DNA from: Arenimonas terrae
GTDB taxonomy: Bacteria > Pseudomonadota > Gammaproteobacteria > Xanthomonadales > Xanthomonadaceae
DNA length: 64,000 nucleotides
Reading direction: 5' to 3'
NCBI RefSeq assembly: GCF_006265115.1
Contig: NZ_SMDR01000002.1
Coordinates: 247,743 to 311,742 of the forward strand
Position numbers and translations under genes: made by a program. Below, in pieces: positions 38,357-46,813 of this stretch (position 1 is the stretch's first letter; the number at the start of each line of letters is the position of its first letter). The notes below the pieces were generated by a model. It worked only from the letters and a program-made list of their open reading frames with translations, did not search any database and was not told the origin of the DNA.

Positions 38357-39661
38357 ATGGCCGCGAACGCCCCGTCCGTTTCCCCGCAGGCCGAGGCGCT
38401 CGCCGCCGAAGCCGAACGCCTGGCCCGCAGCGGCCAGCCGGCCGCCGCCGCCCGCACCTGGGACCAGGTGCTGGCGCTGGCGCCCGAACACGGCGGCGCG
38501 CTGAACTTCCTGGGCCAGGCGGCGCTGGCGCGCGGCGACCTGGCCGAAGCCCGTCGCCTGCTCGAACGCGCGACGCGCGGCCAGCCGAAGCTGGCGATCG
38601 CCTCGGCCAACCTGGCGCGCGTGCTTCGCGCGCAGGGCGACCTGCCTGGCGCCCTGGCCGCGCTCGATGCCGCCGGCAAGCTGGAACCCTCGGCCTACGC
38701 CATCCATTTCGAGAAGGCGTCGATCTACGAGCAGCTCGGCCGCGAACGCGACGCCGCGCTGGCCTACGAGATGGCGCTGCAGATGCTGCCGCCGCAGCAC
38801 GCGCAGGCGCCACAGCTGCAGGCACTGGTGGCGCGCGCGCGCGCCAGCGTGGTGGCCAACAAGGACCAGCTTGCAGCCTTCCTGGAAGACCGGCTCGCGG
38901 GCCTGCGCGGCCCGGCCGGCAGCCGGGCGATGCGCCGCTTCGAGGAAAGCCTGGACATCAACCTCGGCCGCAAGCCTGCCTACGTGGCGCGCCCGCTGAT
39001 GTTCAACTTCCCCGGCCTGCCCGCGATCGCCTTCTTCGACCGCGAGGATTTCGACTGGGCGCCGGCGATGGAGGCGCAGACCGCGGCGATCCAGGCCGAG
39101 TTGCGCGCGGTGATCGCCGACGACGGCGACGGCTTCGAGCCCTATGTGCAGACCCTGGCCGACGAACCCGCCGGCCAGTTCGCGCCGCTGGACCGCAACC
39201 CGGACTGGAGCGCGTACTTCCTGTGGAAACACGGCCAGCGCATCGAGGAACATGCGCGCCGCTGCCCCGCCACGATGGCCGCGCTCGACGCCGTGCCGCA
39301 GATCCACGTCGACCACCGGGCGCCGGCGGCACTGTTTTCGGCGCTCAAGCCGCATACGCACATCCCTGCCCACAACGGCGCCACCAACTGCCGGCTAACC
39401 GTGCACCTGCCGCTGATCGTGCCCGACCGCTGCCGCTTCCGCGTCGGCAACCACGTGCGCACCTGGACCCCGGGCGAACTGCTGATCTTCGACGACACCA
39501 TCGAACACGAGGCCTGGAACGACAGCGACCAGCTGCGCGTGGTGATGATCTTCGACATCTGGCATCCGATGCTGACCGAGGCCGAGCGCGTGCTGGTGAA
39601 GGCCACGCAGGAAGGCATGATGGCCTACTACGGCACGGGCGCGCCGCTGGGCGAGCTCTGA
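38357..39661 (+). CDS. TPR-containing aspartyl/asparaginyl beta-hydroxylase
   Basis: This 434-residue protein has N-terminal tetratricopeptide repeats (residues about 10-155) and a C-terminal aspartyl/asparaginyl hydroxylase domain (about 250-405), a 2-oxoglutarate and Fe(II) enzyme. Iron ligands fit His339 (PAHNGATNCRLTVHLPL) and His384 (IEHEAWN). Compared with human AspH, the arginine that holds 2-oxoglutarate (second R of CRLR) is Thr348 here; Arg346 may do the job. Substrate unknown; the TPR part may bind it. It begins 20 bases behind the dipeptidase, and is convergent with the methyltransferase. Confidence 0.85.
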   Translation: MAANAPSVSPQAEALAAEAERLARSGQPAAAARTWDQVLALAPEHGGALNFLGQAALARGDLAEARRLLERATRGQPKLAIASANLARVLRAQGDLPGALAALDAAGKLEPSAYAIHFEKASIYEQLGRERDAALAYEMALQMLPPQHAQAPQLQALVARARASVVANKDQLAAFLEDRLAGLRGPAGSRAMRRFEESLDINLGRKPAYVARPLMFNFPGLPAIAFFDREDFDWAPAMEAQTAAIQAELRAVIADDGDGFEPYVQTLADEPAGQFAPLDRNPDWSAYFLWKHGQRIEEHARRCPATMAALDAVPQIHVDHRAPAALFSALKPHTHIPAHNGATNCRLTVHLPLIVPDRCRFRVGNHVRTWTPGELLIFDDTIEHEAWNDSDQLRVVMIFDIWHPMLTEAERVLVKATQEGMMAYYGTGAPLGEL

Positions 39662-39677
39662 AACGCGGCCCCGGCGC

Positions 39678-40673
39678 TCAGCCGGCGCGGATCGCCCAGG
39701 CCATCAGGCGGCCTTCCTGGCGCAGTGGCACGGCATCGGCGCTGCGCCGGCCGCCCTGTCCCAGCTGATCGCACAGCGCGCGTGCCCCGGCCTCGTCGAG
39801 CGCGTGGTCGCAGAGTTCCTGCAGGCGCAGGCGGGCGTCGTCGAGCATCCGGTCGATGCGCGCCAGCGCTTCGCGGCCACGCGCTTCGCCACCGGTGTGT
39901 GCGGCCTGGAAGGCCTGGGCGATCCAGCCCGCCGTCTCGTGCAGGATGTCCGGGCAGCTGCTGGCCGTCGCCCGGGCCTCGCGTTCGGACTGGCTCCGGT
40001 CGAAGGCCTCGCGCGCGGAGTGCGCCACCGCGTCGCCGCGCAGGGCCGCACGCCCCTCGGGCGTCGCCGCGCGCGCCATCGGGCCGAGCATCGGCGCGGC
40101 GGCCGCCAGCAGGCCAGCCGGCGAACGCAGCCAGTCGATCTGCCGCAGCTCTTCCCGCGCCAGCGTCACCGGCACCGATGCGGCGTGATGCGCCAGCAGC
40201 CGCACGCGACCACTGGACTTGAGCACCCTCAGCAGCTCCGGCACCGAGCGCGCCAGCTGGCTGTATTCCAGTCCGTACTGGCTGACGACCAGATCGAAGC
40301 GGGCGTCGGCGAAGGGCAGCGCCTCGGCTTCCACCCGCGGGTGGAACTGCAGCCGGCGGCGTTCGCCCTCCGGCAGCTCCGCCGGCCAGGCCGGAGCGAC
40401 GGCCGCCAGATCGACGGCATCGCAGTGCACGTCGACGCCCGGGCGCAGCGTCAGCAAGAGTTTCGGGATCGGCCCGTTGCCGGTCGCGATGTCGAGCAGG
40501 CGGCTGCCCTCGCCCAGGGGCGCGAAGGCTTCGCGCCAGAATTCGCGGATGTCGCCGCTGTAGTTGCCGTCGAAGGAGCCGCCGCAGGAATGCAGGGCGC
40601 CGCCGGCCCAGTAGCGCGACCAGACGGCGCGGCGGTCATCGCGGTCTGCGGGCGTGTCGTTCGCGGCGCTCAT
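39678..40673 (-). CDS. SAM-dependent class I methyltransferase
   Basis: This 331-residue protein has a class I methyltransferase fold: motif I LLDIATGNGPIPKLL (about residues 59-73), acidic DAVDL (motif II), and a later VVSQYGLEYS with LLRVLKSSGRV. The target is unknown, and the C-terminal 130 residues are helical and not part of the common fold. It lies eight bases behind the TPR-sulfotransferase on the same strand, so the two are one operon. Confidence 0.82.
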   Translation of the reverse strand: MSAANDTPADRDDRRAVWSRYWAGGALHSCGGSFDGNYSGDIREFWREAFAPLGEGSRLLDIATGNGPIPKLLLTLRPGVDVHCDAVDLAAVAPAWPAELPEGERRRLQFHPRVEAEALPFADARFDLVVSQYGLEYSQLARSVPELLRVLKSSGRVRLLAHHAASVPVTLAREELRQIDWLRSPAGLLAAAAPMLGPMARAATPEGRAALRGDAVAHSAREAFDRSQSEREARATASSCPDILHETAGWIAQAFQAAHTGGEARGREALARIDRMLDDARLRLQELCDHALDEAGARALCDQLGQGGRRSADAVPLRQEGRLMAWAIRAG

Positions 40674-40681
40674 CGGCGGGC

Positions 40682-42472
40682 TCAGCTCTTGATCACGCCG
40701 TCAGCGCCGGCCGGCAAGGCCAGCGCTTCGGTCAGCGGGGACAGCCACGGCGCGTAGTTGCGCCAGCGACCGATGGAGCCGGTATGCGCCGGGCGGCGGA
40801 CCTGCCAGCGGCTCGGCGTCTGCACGGCGCGCTCGCTGGTGTGGAAGTCCAGGCAGGCGGCATCCCAGGGCAGGCCGAGGAAATCGATGATGCGGCGGAT
40901 GCCCGGCTCGATGTCCGTCACCAGCGCTTCGTAGTCGACTTCCAGCACCGGGACCGGCAGCGTCGCCTGCCAGTGGCGCATCAGTCGGTGCTGCGCGTTG
41001 ACGGTCAGGCCGATGTCTCCCAGGTCGGTGGCGAACAGGGAGTCGAGCGCGAAGTTTTCGCTGAAGATCGACAGACCGATGTCGCGGGCTTCGCGCCGGC
41101 ACCAGATCACGCGAGCGCCCGGGAAGAGCTGGGCCGCCAGGCCGAGATGGAAGAAGTTCAGCGGCGCCTTGTCCACCAGGCGCAGCGCCGCGGGGCGCGA
41201 GGCGTGGCGTTCGGCGGTGGCGAGCAAGCGCGCGGCGTCGTGCTGCAGGCGTGCGGCGTCGGCGACCGGCTGCACCGGCAGGGCTTCGGCCAACAGCCCC
41301 AGGTCCGGAAGCTCGCCGCAGCCGGCGGCCTGCGGATGCGAGGCGATGATCTGCTCGACCAGGGTGGTGCCACTGCGCGGCATGCCGACCACGAACACCG
41401 GCCGCGGATCCCGCGGCCCCGTCGCCGCGCCGGCCAGCGCACCGGCCGGGAAACCGGCGAGGATGCGCTCGACCGCCTCGGCGAAGCGCGCGCGGTCCAG
41501 CGGCGCGGTCTCGCGCCGGCGTGCGGCATTGGCGTCCTGCCAGCTGGCCATGGCCCGGGCGTAGTCGCCGCGGCCGTCGTACACCTTGCCCAGCGAATAG
41601 CCGATCAGGGCCCGCTCGGGATCGCTCAGCGCATCGCCGCGCTGCAGCGCTTCGGCTTCGCCCACACGGGAATCGGGCGACTTGGCGCGATGCAGGCCCA
41701 GCAGCCCGCTCAGCGGAAAGGCCCAGCCGGGCCGCAGGGCCAGGGCGCGGCCGTAGGCCTGCTCGGCCTGGTCGCGGTCGCCGGCATCCTCTTCCGCCTG
41801 GCCCAGCGCCATCCACAGACCGGACGAACCCGGAAGCGCCTGCAGCGCCTCCCGGAAGGCCGTGCGCGCCTCGGCGTGGCGGCCCAGCCGGGTCAGGGTC
41901 TCGCCGAGCTTCAGGCGGGCGTCTTCCTCGCCCGGACGCTGCTGCACCAGCCGCTGCCACAGCGGCAGGGCGGCGGCATCGTTGCCGGCCCGGAACTCCA
42001 GGTCGGCCAGCGGCGCCAGGATCTGCACCTGGTCGGGCGCCAGCGCCAGCGCCTGGCGCAGCGCGGGGGCCGCTTCGGCGCCACGGTCCAGCCGCACCAG
42101 GGTGATGCCGAGGAAAAACCAGGCTTCGGCCAGCGCAGGTTCGAGCACGGCGGCTTCGCGGAAGTGTTCCAGCGATTCGGCCAGGCGGCCTTCCCCGGCC
42201 AGGAGGCGGCCGAGCTCGCAGCGCAGCAGGCCGGAGGCCGGGGCGAGGCGCACGGCAGTCGCCATATGCAGCCGGGCCAGGTCGGGCCGTGCGGTCTGTG
42301 CGGCCAGGAGCGCGAGTGCGCGGTGCACCGCGGGGTCGCCGGGCTGGCGCTCGGCCAGGGCCTGCAGCCGCTGCTCGGCTTCGACAAAGCGGCCGCGGCG
42401 CTGAAGTTCCTGGACGTCGCGGAGCTCGCCGCCGGAGGAACCCGGGGCGGCCGGGGAGGAGTGCGGATTCAT
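40682..42472 (-). CDS. TPR-containing sulfotransferase family protein
   Basis: This 596-residue protein has tetratricopeptide repeats in its first half (residues about 20-320) and a sulfotransferase domain in the second. The 5'-phosphosulfate loop PRSGTTLVEQI is at 365-375, followed by PQAAGCGEL. It should transfer sulfate from PAPS to an acceptor; related proteins act on tyrosine or sugars, but here the substrate is unknown. It heads an operon with the methyltransferase. The ATG at 42472 is supported by GGAGGAG (complement at about 42457) upstream. Confidence 0.82.
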   Translation of the reverse strand: MNPHSSPAAPGSSGGELRDVQELQRRGRFVEAEQRLQALAERQPGDPAVHRALALLAAQTARPDLARLHMATAVRLAPASGLLRCELGRLLAGEGRLAESLEHFREAAVLEPALAEAWFFLGITLVRLDRGAEAAPALRQALALAPDQVQILAPLADLEFRAGNDAAALPLWQRLVQQRPGEEDARLKLGETLTRLGRHAEARTAFREALQALPGSSGLWMALGQAEEDAGDRDQAEQAYGRALALRPGWAFPLSGLLGLHRAKSPDSRVGEAEALQRGDALSDPERALIGYSLGKVYDGRGDYARAMASWQDANAARRRETAPLDRARFAEAVERILAGFPAGALAGAATGPRDPRPVFVVGMPRSGTTLVEQIIASHPQAAGCGELPDLGLLAEALPVQPVADAARLQHDAARLLATAERHASRPAALRLVDKAPLNFFHLGLAAQLFPGARVIWCRREARDIGLSIFSENFALDSLFATDLGDIGLTVNAQHRLMRHWQATLPVPVLEVDYEALVTDIEPGIRRIIDFLGLPWDAACLDFHTSERAVQTPSRWQVRRPAHTGSIGRWRNYAPWLSPLTEALALPAGADGVIKS

Positions 42473-42519
42473 GGCCCGGAAGTATAGGCGCCAGGCCGCG
42501 GAACGCGTATCGCGGGCAT

Positions 42520-42550
42520 AAAAAAAGAGAGGGGCCCGAAGGCCCCTCTC
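42520..42550 (-). terminator. rho-independent terminator of the TonB-dependent receptor
   Basis: GAGAGGGGCC-CGAA-GGCCCCTCTC forms a 10-bp perfect stem, and on the minus strand a run of seven T follows (complement at 42520-42526). It lies 30 bases after the receptor stop (42581) and separates it from the sulfotransferase operon. Confidence 0.92.
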
Positions 42551-42580
42551 CGTGACACTCAACCGTTGACGCAGGGGTTC

Positions 42581-45184
42581 TTAGAACTCCTGGGTGTAAC
42601 GGATGTACGGCGTGCGGCCGTAGGCGTCGTACAGGTTGAAGTTGTAGTTACGGCTGCCGAAGGCGAACAGCTCCGGGAGGTCGTTCTCAACGTTGGTCAC
42701 GCCAACGGTGATGCGGCCATTCCACGGGGCCATCCAGCTGCCCTGCAGGTCGTGCAGGGTCTGCGAGCTGTAACGACCGTTCTCGTCGATGTGACGGATG
42801 TTCCAGTTGAACGAGAAGTCGCTGATGGCCCACTGGGTCATCAGGTTCGCGCGGAACTCCGGCACGCCTTCGTTGCCGACGGCATTCGGGCCACCGTCGA
42901 CGGTCTGGCTGTTGAGCCAGGACACGTCGAGCTGGTTGTTGATGGTGCCCCAGCTGCCGATGTCGAAGTTGGTGCGGATCTTCAGATCGGCGCCGTCGGT
43001 TTCGATCTCACCCTGGTTGAAGTAGCAGTTGTTGATCACGTCAACCATGTTGCCGTTGAGCGGATCGCGGGTCAGCGAGCAGGGGGCGCCCGGGAACGGA
43101 CGGTTCAGGGGGTCCTGACCGATGTCGATGTTCACGAGGGTCTGCGAGCTGAAGAACGCGATGCGGTCTTCGATCTTGATGTTGAAGTAATCGAGGGTGA
43201 CGTTCAGCCAGTCAGCGGCATCCCAGGCAACGCCCAGCGAGTACTGCTTCGACTGCTCGGAAGCCAGGTTCGGGTTGGCGATGCGGAAGGCGTCGATCTG
43301 CACGCCGCCGAGACCACCGGTGCGGTTGCAGTAGTCGGCCACCGACTCGGTCGCGCCACGGCCATTGCTGCCCGCCGGCGGGTAGTCGCCTTCGGCCACG
43401 CAGGTCTGCGGGTCGAACACGGTGTCGGCCGAGAACGAATCCTTCTGGGTCAGGATGTCCAGGGTCGGGGCGGCGAAGCCCTCACCGTAGGAACCACGCA
43501 GGGTCAGGCTGTCCAGCGGCTGCCAGCGGAACGCGATCTTCGGGGCCAGGTCGTCGCCGTAGTCCGAGTAGTCCTCGTAACGGGCAGCGATGCTGATTTC
43601 GAAGTTGGTCGTGATCGGGAACAGCCACTCGGCGTAGATCGCCGTGACGTCACGGCCGCCGGCGGCGGAGTTGCCCGCCGAACCCGGGGTCAGACCGGCT
43701 TCCTGCAGCGAGTCGTACTGGTCGGAGTAGGTCTCGTCGCGGTACTCGGCGCCGACCGCCATGTTGGAGGTGCCACCGCCCATCTCGAACACGTCGAAGT
43801 TGGCAACGGCGAACAGCTCCTGCGTCAGCCACTGGCTTTCGCGGTTGATGGTGGCCTTGATGCCGTTCAGGACGTCGATGTCGTTGTTGATCGGATCGTA
43901 GATGTCGTACGAACCGTCAGCAATGGCCTGCTCGGCCAGGGTGCTGATGACGTAGTTGCGGCCCAGCTCGAAGTACTTGAACTCGGACTGGCGAACGCCG
44001 AAGTCGACGTCGACCTTGTCGAACAGGCGGCCCTGGAAGCCAACCATGATGTCGTACACGTTGGAGTCGATGTACGTATCGCGGTTGCCCAGCGCGGCGA
44101 AGCGGTGGTACAGGTACGCGCTGTTGGTGCCGGTGCCGGTGACCGGGTCGTAGGTCGGGTTGTTCGGGCTGTCGATCGGGATGTACAGCGCGCCCAGGTC
44201 GGGAGCGTAACGGCCGAAGGACTCGACGCGCGACACGGTGGTGGACAGGTAGGTCGACCAGTTGTCGTTGATGTCGTATTCGCCGCGGGCGAAGGCGGAC
44301 TGGTTGCCAACCTTGGCCTCGTCAGCAGCGACGAGGTTGAAGTTGAACACGCAGCGGCCGTTGGCCGGGTTGATGTAGAAGCCGGTGTTGGTGCAACCAC
44401 CCGGCACCGGCAGGTAGCCGGTGGTGAAGGCGGTCTCGGCGGCGTTCAGCAGACGGTAGTTGTTGCCGTACACCGAGGCGCCCGGGATGACGCCCCAGGG
44501 GCGCTCGCGGGTGAACACCATGCCGCGCTTGTTGAAGCCGGCGCCGGCCAGCATGCGGCCGCGGTCACCGGAGATGCCCATGATCACGGAGCCTTCTTCG
44601 GTCTCGCCACCGTCGTACTTCGGGGTGCCGATGCCGTAGTTGATCTGGACGCCGTTGTAGTCCTTACGGGTGATGATGTTCACCACGCCGCCGATCGCGT
44701 CGGAGCCGTAGATGGCCGAGGCGCCGTCGGACAGGATCTCGATGCGCTCAACCGCGGCCAGCGGGACCGAGTTCAGGTCGGCAGCGTTGCCGGTGAACGG
44801 GGACTTCGGGGCGCGACGGCCGTCAACCAGCACCAGGGTGCGGCTGGAGCCGAGGCCACGCAGGCTGATCTCGGCGCCGGACTGGGCCGACGAGCCGGAC
44901 TGCGGGCGGAACGAACCGGTCGAGTTGAAGGTCGTGTCGCGGAGGAACTCGGCGACGGACACGTCACCGGAAGCGTCGATCTGCTGGCGGCTGATGACCG
45001 TGACCGGCAGGGCGCCTTCGATGTCGGCGCGCTTAACGCGCGAACCGGTGACCTCGATGGTGTCGAGGGTGGCGGCGTCCTCTTCCGACTCCTGCGCGAA
45101 GGCGGGAACCGCCGCGAAGGTGGAAGCGGCGCCGGCGAGGAGCGCGAAACGGATCGCGCCGGACAGCTGATTGAAATTAGACAT
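42581..45184 (-). CDS. TonB-dependent outer membrane receptor
   Basis: This 867-residue receptor has a signal peptide (to about residue 30, AFAQES), a TonB-box-like DTIEVTGSRVKR (about 41-52), a plug domain (SVAEFLRDTTF, SLRGLGSSRTLVLVDGRR, ASAIYGSDAIGGVVNIITRK) and a 22-stranded barrel ending in Phe (RYTQEF). It imports an unknown ligand with energy from TonB-ExbBD. Base composition is lower in GC than its neighbours, and codon choice looks like that of a highly expressed gene. No siderophore or sugar genes adjoin; the neighbours are the TPR-sulfotransferase operon and a sigma/anti-sigma module. Confidence 0.92.
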   Translation of the reverse strand: MSNFNQLSGAIRFALLAGAASTFAAVPAFAQESEEDAATLDTIEVTGSRVKRADIEGALPVTVISRQQIDASGDVSVAEFLRDTTFNSTGSFRPQSGSSAQSGAEISLRGLGSSRTLVLVDGRRAPKSPFTGNAADLNSVPLAAVERIEILSDGASAIYGSDAIGGVVNIITRKDYNGVQINYGIGTPKYDGGETEEGSVIMGISGDRGRMLAGAGFNKRGMVFTRERPWGVIPGASVYGNNYRLLNAAETAFTTGYLPVPGGCTNTGFYINPANGRCVFNFNLVAADEAKVGNQSAFARGEYDINDNWSTYLSTTVSRVESFGRYAPDLGALYIPIDSPNNPTYDPVTGTGTNSAYLYHRFAALGNRDTYIDSNVYDIMVGFQGRLFDKVDVDFGVRQSEFKYFELGRNYVISTLAEQAIADGSYDIYDPINNDIDVLNGIKATINRESQWLTQELFAVANFDVFEMGGGTSNMAVGAEYRDETYSDQYDSLQEAGLTPGSAGNSAAGGRDVTAIYAEWLFPITTNFEISIAARYEDYSDYGDDLAPKIAFRWQPLDSLTLRGSYGEGFAAPTLDILTQKDSFSADTVFDPQTCVAEGDYPPAGSNGRGATESVADYCNRTGGLGGVQIDAFRIANPNLASEQSKQYSLGVAWDAADWLNVTLDYFNIKIEDRIAFFSSQTLVNIDIGQDPLNRPFPGAPCSLTRDPLNGNMVDVINNCYFNQGEIETDGADLKIRTNFDIGSWGTINNQLDVSWLNSQTVDGGPNAVGNEGVPEFRANLMTQWAISDFSFNWNIRHIDENGRYSSQTLHDLQGSWMAPWNGRITVGVTNVENDLPELFAFGSRNYNFNLYDAYGRTPYIRYTQEF

Positions 45185-45280
45185 TTACTCTCTCTCCAAC
45201 GTCAGAGTGATGGTGACTCTAGAGTTCGGGACAAAAGCCTAAGGGCGAAATTCGGACTGAAAGGCGCCCTGGCCTGCCGG

Positions 45281-45330
45281 AGCATAACGCAATCTTTACG
45301 GACCGCAAACTGGGTTAAGTCTCCGTAAAG
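45281..45330 (-). promoter_or_regulatory. promoter and 9-bp inverted-repeat operator of the TonB-dependent receptor
   Basis: On the minus strand TTGCGG (complement 45303-45308) and TATGCT (complement 45281-45286) stand 16 bases apart, about 100 bases before the receptor ATG. A perfect pair CTTTACGGA (45294-45302) / TCCGTAAAG (45322-45330) flanks the -35 box, with one arm in the spacer and the other upstream. That layout fits a dimeric repressor or activator, or two sites for one. The leader of about 85-90 bases contains no obvious riboswitch. Confidence 0.6.
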
Positions 45331-45356
45331 GCAGTTTTGCGACGTCCTAAGCAGAA

Positions 45357-45399
45357 CGCCCGGGGCCGTCGCCGGCCCCGGGCGCTTGTTTTTCTTTTT
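45357..45399 (+). terminator. strong rho-independent terminator on the plus strand without a known gene
   Basis: A 12-bp stem CGCCCGGGGCCG / CGGCCCCGGGCG (45357-45368 / 45373-45384, loop TCGC) is followed on the plus strand by GTTTTTCTTTTT. Both adjacent genes are on the minus strand, and on that strand no T-run follows. It is thus a good terminator for a plus-strand RNA whose source is unknown, possibly a small RNA from the 225-base gap. Confidence 0.7.
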
Positions 45400-45409
45400 A
45401 ATCAATAAG

Positions 45410-46318
45410 TTACTTTACGGTGACGCGAACGTTCCCGGAGAACGATTCCAGCCGGATGCTGCCCGATCCAGCCCCCAAACGGGCCTTCAGGGACTTGCCA
45501 GGGCCGTATTCCTCGGTCTGGACTTCGCCCACGGGGCTGCTGATGCCGCCGCTGAAGGTGTCGATCTGCAGCCGGGCCGAGGTGTCCCGGGGCAGCACCA
45601 GGTCGACGTTGCCGCTGACCGAGTCGGCGGTGATGCTGCCCGACGCCGCCAGCCCCGCACTCAGGTGGCCGTCGCCCGACACCGTGCTCAGGTTGAGGCG
45701 CTCGACCGGGCCGGCGATCAGGGTGGCGTCGCCCGAGACCGTGTCCAGGCTGACGCGCCCGCCGATGCGGCCCTTGAGCGACAGATCGCCGCTGACGGTT
45801 TCGGCGCTGACGTTCGTGCTGTCGACTTCGGCATCCACGTCGCCGCTGACGCTTTCGAAGCTCGCGTCGTCGGCGCGAGCGCCGCGCACCAGGACATCAC
45901 CGCTAACCGATGCCAGCGCAAGGCGACGTCCGCCGGTGCCCGCGACATCGACATCGGCGCTCACCGCGTCGACCGACACCGAGGCCTTCGCCGGCACGCT
46001 GATTTCGAGCATGGTCGGCTCCGAATCGCCGTCGCCGCCGCCCCAGCCGAACCAGCCGCCGCTGTTCTTCGGATAACGCACCTCGATGCGAAGGTCCGAC
46101 GCATCGCCTTCGATCGCCAGCTTCTCCACCCCGGCGCCGAGGCTGCCGGTGATCCTGACTTCGGGCCGGTCCCAGGTGCGCACGGTCACGCGACCCTTGA
46201 CGTTGTCGATGGACACCTGGCCATCGGCGGCCAGCGGCCGGGTCTGGTTGATGGGCGAAGCGGCGAAAGCCGCAGGTGCGGCCACCAGGGCGGCCAGGAC
46301 GATCAGACGGGCAAACAT
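45410..46318 (-). CDS. secreted DUF4097-like beta-helix protein
   Basis: This 302-residue protein has a signal peptide (to about residue 19, AFAAS) and a repeating beta-structure with the motif VSGD at least five times (ASVSGDVLVRG, ESVSGDVDAEVD, ETVSGDLSLKG, DTVSGDATLIA, STVSGDGHLSA), spaced about 20-25 residues, a beta-helix-like pattern of the DUF4097 (putative adhesin) family. AGGAGA stands five bases before the ATG. It belongs to a three-gene group with the sigma factor and the putative anti-sigma factor. Role unknown; an envelope-stress reporter or adhesin is plausible. Confidence 0.82.
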   Translation of the reverse strand: MFARLIVLAALVAAPAAFAASPINQTRPLAADGQVSIDNVKGRVTVRTWDRPEVRITGSLGAGVEKLAIEGDASDLRIEVRYPKNSGGWFGWGGGDGDSEPTMLEISVPAKASVSVDAVSADVDVAGTGGRRLALASVSGDVLVRGARADDASFESVSGDVDAEVDSTNVSAETVSGDLSLKGRIGGRVSLDTVSGDATLIAGPVERLNLSTVSGDGHLSAGLAASGSITADSVSGNVDLVLPRDTSARLQIDTFSGGISSPVGEVQTEEYGPGKSLKARLGAGSGSIRLESFSGNVRVTVK

Positions 46319-46351
46319 GGGTGTCTCCTCATACATATATATAGGTGCGGA

Positions 46352-46813
46352 TCAGCCGGTGACGGCGCGCTGGGTCAGCGAAAGCCGGCGGGCGTAGGTG
46401 CGGCGGAGCTGGTCGAGCAGGAAGACCGCCTCGGGGTCGCTGGCAATCGCCAGGCGGATATCCGCGGCGCTCCGGTCGAGCGTCGCCAGGGCCGGCATCA
46501 GCGGTTCGGGCATCGGCGCGCCCTGGAACTGGTCCAGCGCGGCCTGGTACTCAAGGGTCAGGGCCGCGGCTTCGCGCTGCACCAGCTCGGCGCGAAAGTC
46601 GGGACTGGCCGGGGGCGGCGGCTGGCGCAGGTGCCAGGCCAGGCCGACCGCCAGGCACAGCGACGCGGCCACCGCCAACGCCGCAAACCAGGGCCGGCGG
46701 CGCGGCGCGGCCGGCCGCTGCAGCCGGTCCGCGATGCCCGGCCACAGGTCGCGCGGCGGATCGATCTCACGCGGCAGCTGGCGCAGCTGCCAGCGCAGTT
46801 CGTTGTCACTCAT
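46352..46813 (-). CDS. putative membrane anti-sigma factor
   Basis: This 153-residue protein has a short cytoplasmic part with MSDNELRWQLRQLPREIDP, one transmembrane segment (PWFAALAVAASLCLAVGLAW, about residues 42-61) and a periplasmic helical tail. It overlaps the sigma factor gene by eight bases and precedes the DUF4097-like gene. These features fit a one-pass anti-sigma factor, although a zinc anti-sigma (H-x3-C-x2-C) motif is absent. I am confident of the frame, less so of the role. Confidence 0.7.
   Translation of the reverse strand: MSDNELRWQLRQLPREIDPPRDLWPGIADRLQRPAAPRRRPWFAALAVAASLCLAVGLAWHLRQPPPPASPDFRAELVQREAAALTLEYQAALDQFQGAPMPEPLMPALATLDRSAADIRLAIASDPEAVFLLDQLRRTYARRLSLTQRAVTG

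Noticed and set aside
42566-45328. A 920-codon open frame on the plus strand opposite the TonB-dependent receptor.
   Set aside because: It is the antisense of the receptor; the receptor frame has clear plug and barrel motifs, the other has Val/Ala/Gly-rich composition without domains.
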